Source: Elusimicrobiales bacterium (GTDB taxonomy: Bacteria > Elusimicrobiota > Elusimicrobia > Elusimicrobiales > Elusimicrobiaceae). From it: DNA of 64,000 nt. Shown piece after piece: positions 60,689 to 64,000 of the stretch. The position numbers and the translations under genes are program-made. Under the pieces are notes generated by a model that was not told the origin of the DNA, did no database searches, and saw only the letters and a program-made list of their open reading frames with translations. The first letter of the stretch is position 1. Every line of letters begins with the position of its first letter. The stretch covers positions 1 through 64,000 of the forward strand of contig JBAZJT010000001.1 of NCBI GenBank assembly GCA_041651175.1, in the 5' to 3' direction.

Positions 60689-62148
60689 GAGGCTTTCCTT
60701 ATATATACGTCCGCAACAAGGCGCTTGTCGCCCAGCAGCGAATAAATTTTGGCCAGTTCGTCGTAAACGGCGGGGTGGAACGGGTTGCGGCGCAGCGCCT
60801 CTTCGTAAGCGGCGGCGGCATCGGCCAGGTACGCCCCGTCTTTGCGGGACAATGCCGCCGCGCCGTATGCGCGCGCCAGCATAAGCGCGGCGGACGGCTC
60901 GCCGGGATGCCGCGCGCAGATTTCCCGCAGCGGTGAAAACGACTCTTCCGTCCTGCCGGAATCCGAAAGGGAGCGCGCGCGAATCAATTTGACGTCCATA
61001 TCATGCTGCCGGGTGCAGGCAAACACCGCAAGCGCGGCGGCGCATAATCCGAAAATCAGGGACGGGATTTTGGGGCGCGCGCAGTCCGGCGGGGTTTCGC
61101 GCGGAGAGGGCGCAAGGCAGCCCAGCCACCAGCAGAACAATAGAAAAACCGGCGGCGCGGCCAGCGCATAATCGCCAAGCGACATCACCAGTCCGGCGGC
61201 AACCGCCTCCCGCGCGCCGACGGGAACGGTTTGGCCCGGGTCTTGCGGCCCGGCGAAAGCGGGCCGGAGGCGCCAGACAATCCAGCCCAGCCAGACAGCG
61301 GTGGCCATGACGCCGGTTTCCGCCGCAAGCTGAAGCGGGTAGCAATGCGCCCATATTGACGAGAATTCCCCGCTGCCCGGCACATGAAAAGCCGGATAGA
61401 CAAAGCCGTATGTTCCCGGACCGAACCCCGCAAGCGGCCTGGCCCGTATCATGTCCAATGCCGCCTGCCACCAGCCCAGCCGCTGCACCAGGCTGAAAAT
61501 ATCCGCGCGGAACGCCGCCGCGCCCAGCAAAAGCGCGCCGGCAAGCGCGGCGGCCTTTTTCAAAATTCCGCCGGACAGCGCCAGCCGGAAAATAAAAATC
61601 AGCGCCAGCGCGGCCAGCGCCGCGCGCGAGCGTGTCAGCGCGATTGCCGCTATAAACGCCGCCGCCTGAAACCATTTGCCACGCGCCAGCATGGCCGGCG
61701 CAATCAGAAGCAGCCAGTCGGCGAACACGTTGCGGTTGGCAAAAGAACCGGTCATATCGTCGCCGCGCAGCAGCTGATACGCGGCAACCGCCAGCATAAA
61801 CCAGCTAACCGCCGCCGCAGCGGAAAAGATTTTGCCGCGCTCCCTGTCCGGCAGCAGCGCGGCGCAGTAGAAAACGGCGATTCCGGTTATCCAGTTCAGC
61901 GCAGCCTCGCGGCACAGCCCCGGCGCAGGGCTCAAAGCCCAGCACGCCAGCCACCAGACCGCCGCGCAAAGCGGCAGCGCTGTAACACGCGCGGGCAATG
62001 CAGACACAACCCATACACAGAACCCGCCCAGCAGCGCGCTTTGAATTATGGTCTGGGACCAGACGTCCATTCCGCCGCGCAGCAGCGGATACGCCGCCAG
62101 CATCGCGGCGAGATAAACGGCAAAAGCCCTGTCGGAAAGCCTGCTCAT
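60658..62148 (-). CDS. O-antigen ligase / PglL-like membrane protein with TPRs (paralogue 2)
   Basis: From the ATG at 62148 the product has 496 residues. It has about ten spans, the ligase-type region SSIWAHCYPLQLAAETGVMA with its histidine, and a TPR-containing tail (LADAAAAYEEALRRNPFHPAVYDELAKIYS, shown here only by position 450-490). Layout is the same as paralogue 1, so they arose by duplication. It lies behind the secretin gene, 63 bases after its stop, with a hairpin between. Confidence 0.78.
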   Translation of the reverse strand: MSRLSDRAFAVYLAAMLAAYPLLRGGMDVWSQTIIQSALLGGFCVWVVSALPARVTALPLCAAVWWLACWALSPAPGLCREAALNWITGIAVFYCAALLPDRERGKIFSAAAAVSWFMLAVAAYQLLRGDDMTGSFANRNVFADWLLLIAPAMLARGKWFQAAAFIAAIALTRSRAALAALALIFIFRLALSGGILKKAAALAGALLLGAAAFRADIFSLVQRLGWWQAALDMIRARPLAGFGPGTYGFVYPAFHVPGSGEFSSIWAHCYPLQLAAETGVMATAVWLGWIVWRLRPAFAGPQDPGQTVPVGAREAVAAGLVMSLGDYALAAPPVFLLFCWWLGCLAPSPRETPPDCARPKIPSLIFGLCAAALAVFACTRQHDMDVKLIRARSLSDSGRTEESFSPLREICARHPGEPSAALMLARAYGAAALSRKDGAYLADAAAAYEEALRRNPFHPAVYDELAKIYSLLGDKRLVADVYIRKASWIKWWQNRG

Positions 62149-62161
62149 GGGGAAAAGACGC

Positions 62162-62189
62162 GGCGTTTTCCGCGCAGGCGGAAAACGCC
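62162..62189 (-). terminator. Hairpin between the secretin and ligase-like genes
   Basis: A 12-bp perfect stem (GGCGTTTTCCGC and GCGGAAAACGCC) with a 4-base loop, followed on the minus strand by GCGTCTTTTCCCC. It may be a weak terminator or attenuator that lowers expression of the ligase-like pair. Confidence 0.55.
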
Positions 62190-62211
62190 GCAGGACACGC
62201 AAAACCCGTTG

Positions 62212-64000
62212 TCAGACATCCAGTATGCGCGGCGTGACAAATATCAGCAGCTCTATGCGCTGGCGGGTGTTGACCTTCTTCTTGAAAAACCAGCCAAGAA
62301 GCGGAATATCGCCCAGCAGCGGCACTTTGTAGAGCGCGTCCACCGTGCTGTCGTAGATAAGGCCGCCGATGACGGTGGTGGCGCCGTCCTTTGTCATGAC
62401 GGTGGTGGAGGCGGTTCTGGTGTCAACGCCGGGCGCGCCGCCGGCAGCCACCGGCACCGTGAAATTCTGCTGGCTTACCGTGGGATTTACCGCCATGGTA
62501 ATCCTGCCGTCGGCGTTTATAGTCGGGGTTACTTTCAACGTGATGCCGGTGGCGATATAGTTGACGGTGGTGTTTTGTATGGGCGGGCTGGTGTTTGTGA
62601 CCGTGGTGGTCACATACGGTATCTGCGTGGTGATGTTGATGCTGGCTTCCTTGTTGTTGAAAGTCGTCACCCGCGGGTCGGAAAGCACCTTGGCCTTGCC
62701 CTTTTGCAGCGCGGCCTGGAGGTTGACCTGGAAGATGTAATCGTTGGTCACATGTCCGAAATTGAACAATCCCACGGACGGCTCGCCGGAAACGGTGCCG
62801 TATTTCGTGCCGAAGCTGCCCTTGCCGTAGGTGCCGCTGCCGGGCTGCCAGGGCCAGGGTTTCTGCGTGCCGTCCGGCTGGGTGTAATAAAGATCGCCTG
62901 TGGTGCTGTCGGACTGCCAGGCGCCCATGATATTCTTGCCCGCCGCGCCGCCGTAAGCCGCATCCACATTGCCGGTCAGGTTCCACTCTATGCCGAAGGC
63001 GGAGGAATCGGTCAGGTTGACTTCCACTATTTTGGCCTCTATAAGCACCTGCTGCGGTTTGCGGTCTATCTGGCCCAGAATTCTGGCGGCTATATCCACT
63101 CCGTTGAGCGTGTCAGTTACAATCACCATGTTGTTGAGCGTGTTGACGGTAACGGTGCCGGTGCGCCCCTCCGCCTTTATGACGCCTGTAAGCATGGTCT
63201 GCGCGTCGGTGGCCTGGATGTAGTTGAGCGGGAACACCCTGGTCACCAGCACGGACTGCGACTTGTCGGCGTTAATGGCCTGCAAAGTGTTGATGCGCAT
63301 GATATTGGAGCCGAGCTGCTGCGCCACCAGCGCCTTCATGGACAGCACGGTGGAAAACGCCTCGCTGAACGGCACATTGTTGAGGCGGACGGTTACATTT
63401 CCCGCCACATCGTCGCTGAAAACCAGGTTTACGTTTATGCGCGCGGCCAGCATGTTGAGCACGTCGCGCACATCAGTGGCGTCGTAGTCCAACGTTACCG
63501 GGTCGTGCGGCAGACTGGCCAGAATGTCGTAATACTGGACCTTTTTCTGCGTGGCGGCGCCGTCCTGGCCGTCGGCAGGGGCGCTGTCGCCGTCCGGCGC
63601 GGGCTGCCGGGACCGCGTGGCCGCGGACGCGGCGCGCATGTCCGGCGCGGCGGGTTCTTCATGAGCGGGGAGCTTGCCCGGCGCGGACGCCAAATCGCCG
63701 GAGGGTCTGAGCAGGACGGTTATGGAATTTTCGGACGAAGAAATAGCGTAGGCGGCTTTTCTGGCAAGCTGCAGCACGACACGCGCTATGCCGACCGGCG
63801 TTTTCTGGTACTGTTCCACGCGCACGGCCTCTATCACGCCGCCGTCGCCGGAAATTTTCCTGTCGCCGTCCTTGAGGCGGCTGTCCAGCAGTTCCACCGC
63901 CACGCGCGGCGGCTCGGTAACCGAGAAGCTGTCGTACTGCGCGGGACGGTCCGTCCTGATGACCACTTTGTCCGGGCCGACCTCCACGGATTCAACAGAA
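62212..64000 (-). CDS. pilQ: PilQ-like type IV pilus secretin (5' end cut by window)
   Basis: The frame is open to the right edge, giving at least 595 residues. An AMIN domain (MEVGPDKVVIRTDRPAQYDS onwards, about 100 residues) marks PilQ over GspD. A STN-type domain (LDYDATDVRDVLNMLAARIN), an N1 domain (VFPLNYIQATDAQTMLTGVI) and the secretin barrel follow. The barrel ends in the hallmark VPLLGDIPLLGWFFKKK. Secretins are outer-membrane gates for type IV pili. The apparent GTG at 63987 is only the first start codon in view; the real start is further right. Confidence 0.93.
   Translation of the reverse strand, partial: SVESVEVGPDKVVIRTDRPAQYDSFSVTEPPRVAVELLDSRLKDGDRKISGDGGVIEAVRVEQYQKTPVGIARVVLQLARKAAYAISSSENSITVLLRPSGDLASAPGKLPAHEEPAAPDMRAASAATRSRQPAPDGDSAPADGQDGAATQKKVQYYDILASLPHDPVTLDYDATDVRDVLNMLAARINVNLVFSDDVAGNVTVRLNNVPFSEAFSTVLSMKALVAQQLGSNIMRINTLQAINADKSQSVLVTRVFPLNYIQATDAQTMLTGVIKAEGRTGTVTVNTLNNMVIVTDTLNGVDIAARILGQIDRKPQQVLIEAKIVEVNLTDSSAFGIEWNLTGNVDAAYGGAAGKNIMGAWQSDSTTGDLYYTQPDGTQKPWPWQPGSGTYGKGSFGTKYGTVSGEPSVGLFNFGHVTNDYIFQVNLQAALQKGKAKVLSDPRVTTFNNKEASINITTQIPYVTTTVTNTSPPIQNTTVNYIATGITLKVTPTINADGRITMAVNPTVSQQNFTVPVAAGGAPGVDTRTASTTVMTKDGATTVIGGLIYDSTVDALYKVPLLGDIPLLGWFFKKKVNTRQRIELLIFVTPRILDV

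Overview
The window is GC-rich, gene-dense DNA from a diderm (LPS-bearing) bacterium. LpxK, an HldD-type heptose epimerase, a MacAB-TolC-type efflux operon and a PilQ-like secretin show the outer membrane. A group 4 [NiFe] hydrogenase of complex I type, an H+-type F-ATP synthase and a CoA-transferase suggest an anaerobic or fermentative life with ferredoxin-linked H2 metabolism. The overall look resembles Elusimicrobiota. This is a guess from gene content, not from a phylogenetic marker.

Layout. 1-4700 (minus): 5' end of tuf preceded by tRNA-Thr, tRNA-Gly and tRNA-Cys, then a TPR-like secreted protein and a large NHL/FnIII/transglutaminase-like/TPR exported protein. 4889-9502 (plus): GYF_2-like membrane protein, HycI-type hydrogenase protease, LTA-synthase-like phosphotransferase, coaD. 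9707-13504 (minus): hydrogenase module with subunits homologous to NuoA-B-C-D-H-I. 13607-16308 (plus): oligopeptidase B and a DUF333 protein. 16452-17309 (minus): secreted NlpC/P60-like protein. 17426-25232 (minus): full F1Fo ATP synthase operon with an hldD-like epimerase between atpA and atpG. 25430-26227 (plus): small exported protein, structured repeat, tRNA-Val. 26298-31914 (minus): NuoM/L/N/J/K-like membrane arm. 32144-34576 (plus): multi-PAS histidine kinase. 34693-39683 (plus): accessory island with a single-chain restriction-modification enzyme and three lower-GC orphans. 39776-42213 (plus): lpxK and a CoA-transferase. 42223-50701 (minus): uvrA, macB, macA, tolC-like gene, EamA exporter, mazG. 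50738-58918 (plus): long run of abutting genes including thyX, an RND-type adaptor, a HemQ/Cld-like protein, glgC, phoH and ybeY. 59090-64000 (minus): two tandem O-antigen-ligase/PglL-like proteins behind a partial PilQ-like secretin.

How the genes work together. The two Nuo-like operons together encode all eleven core subunits that complex I shares with group 4 hydrogenases, but lack NuoE, NuoF and NuoG. The NuoD homologue keeps both NiFe-binding CxxC pairs. The simplest reading is an ion-pumping hydrogenase that feeds the ATP synthase encoded between its two halves. Three regulatory patterns recur: many operon heads have a -10 box 6-7 bases before the start codon (probable leaderless mRNAs); a palindromic tag related to CCTGAAA-N-TTTCAGG lies close after five stop codons, three times leading into a structured element; and a TetR-like palindrome overlaps the -35 box of the efflux operon.
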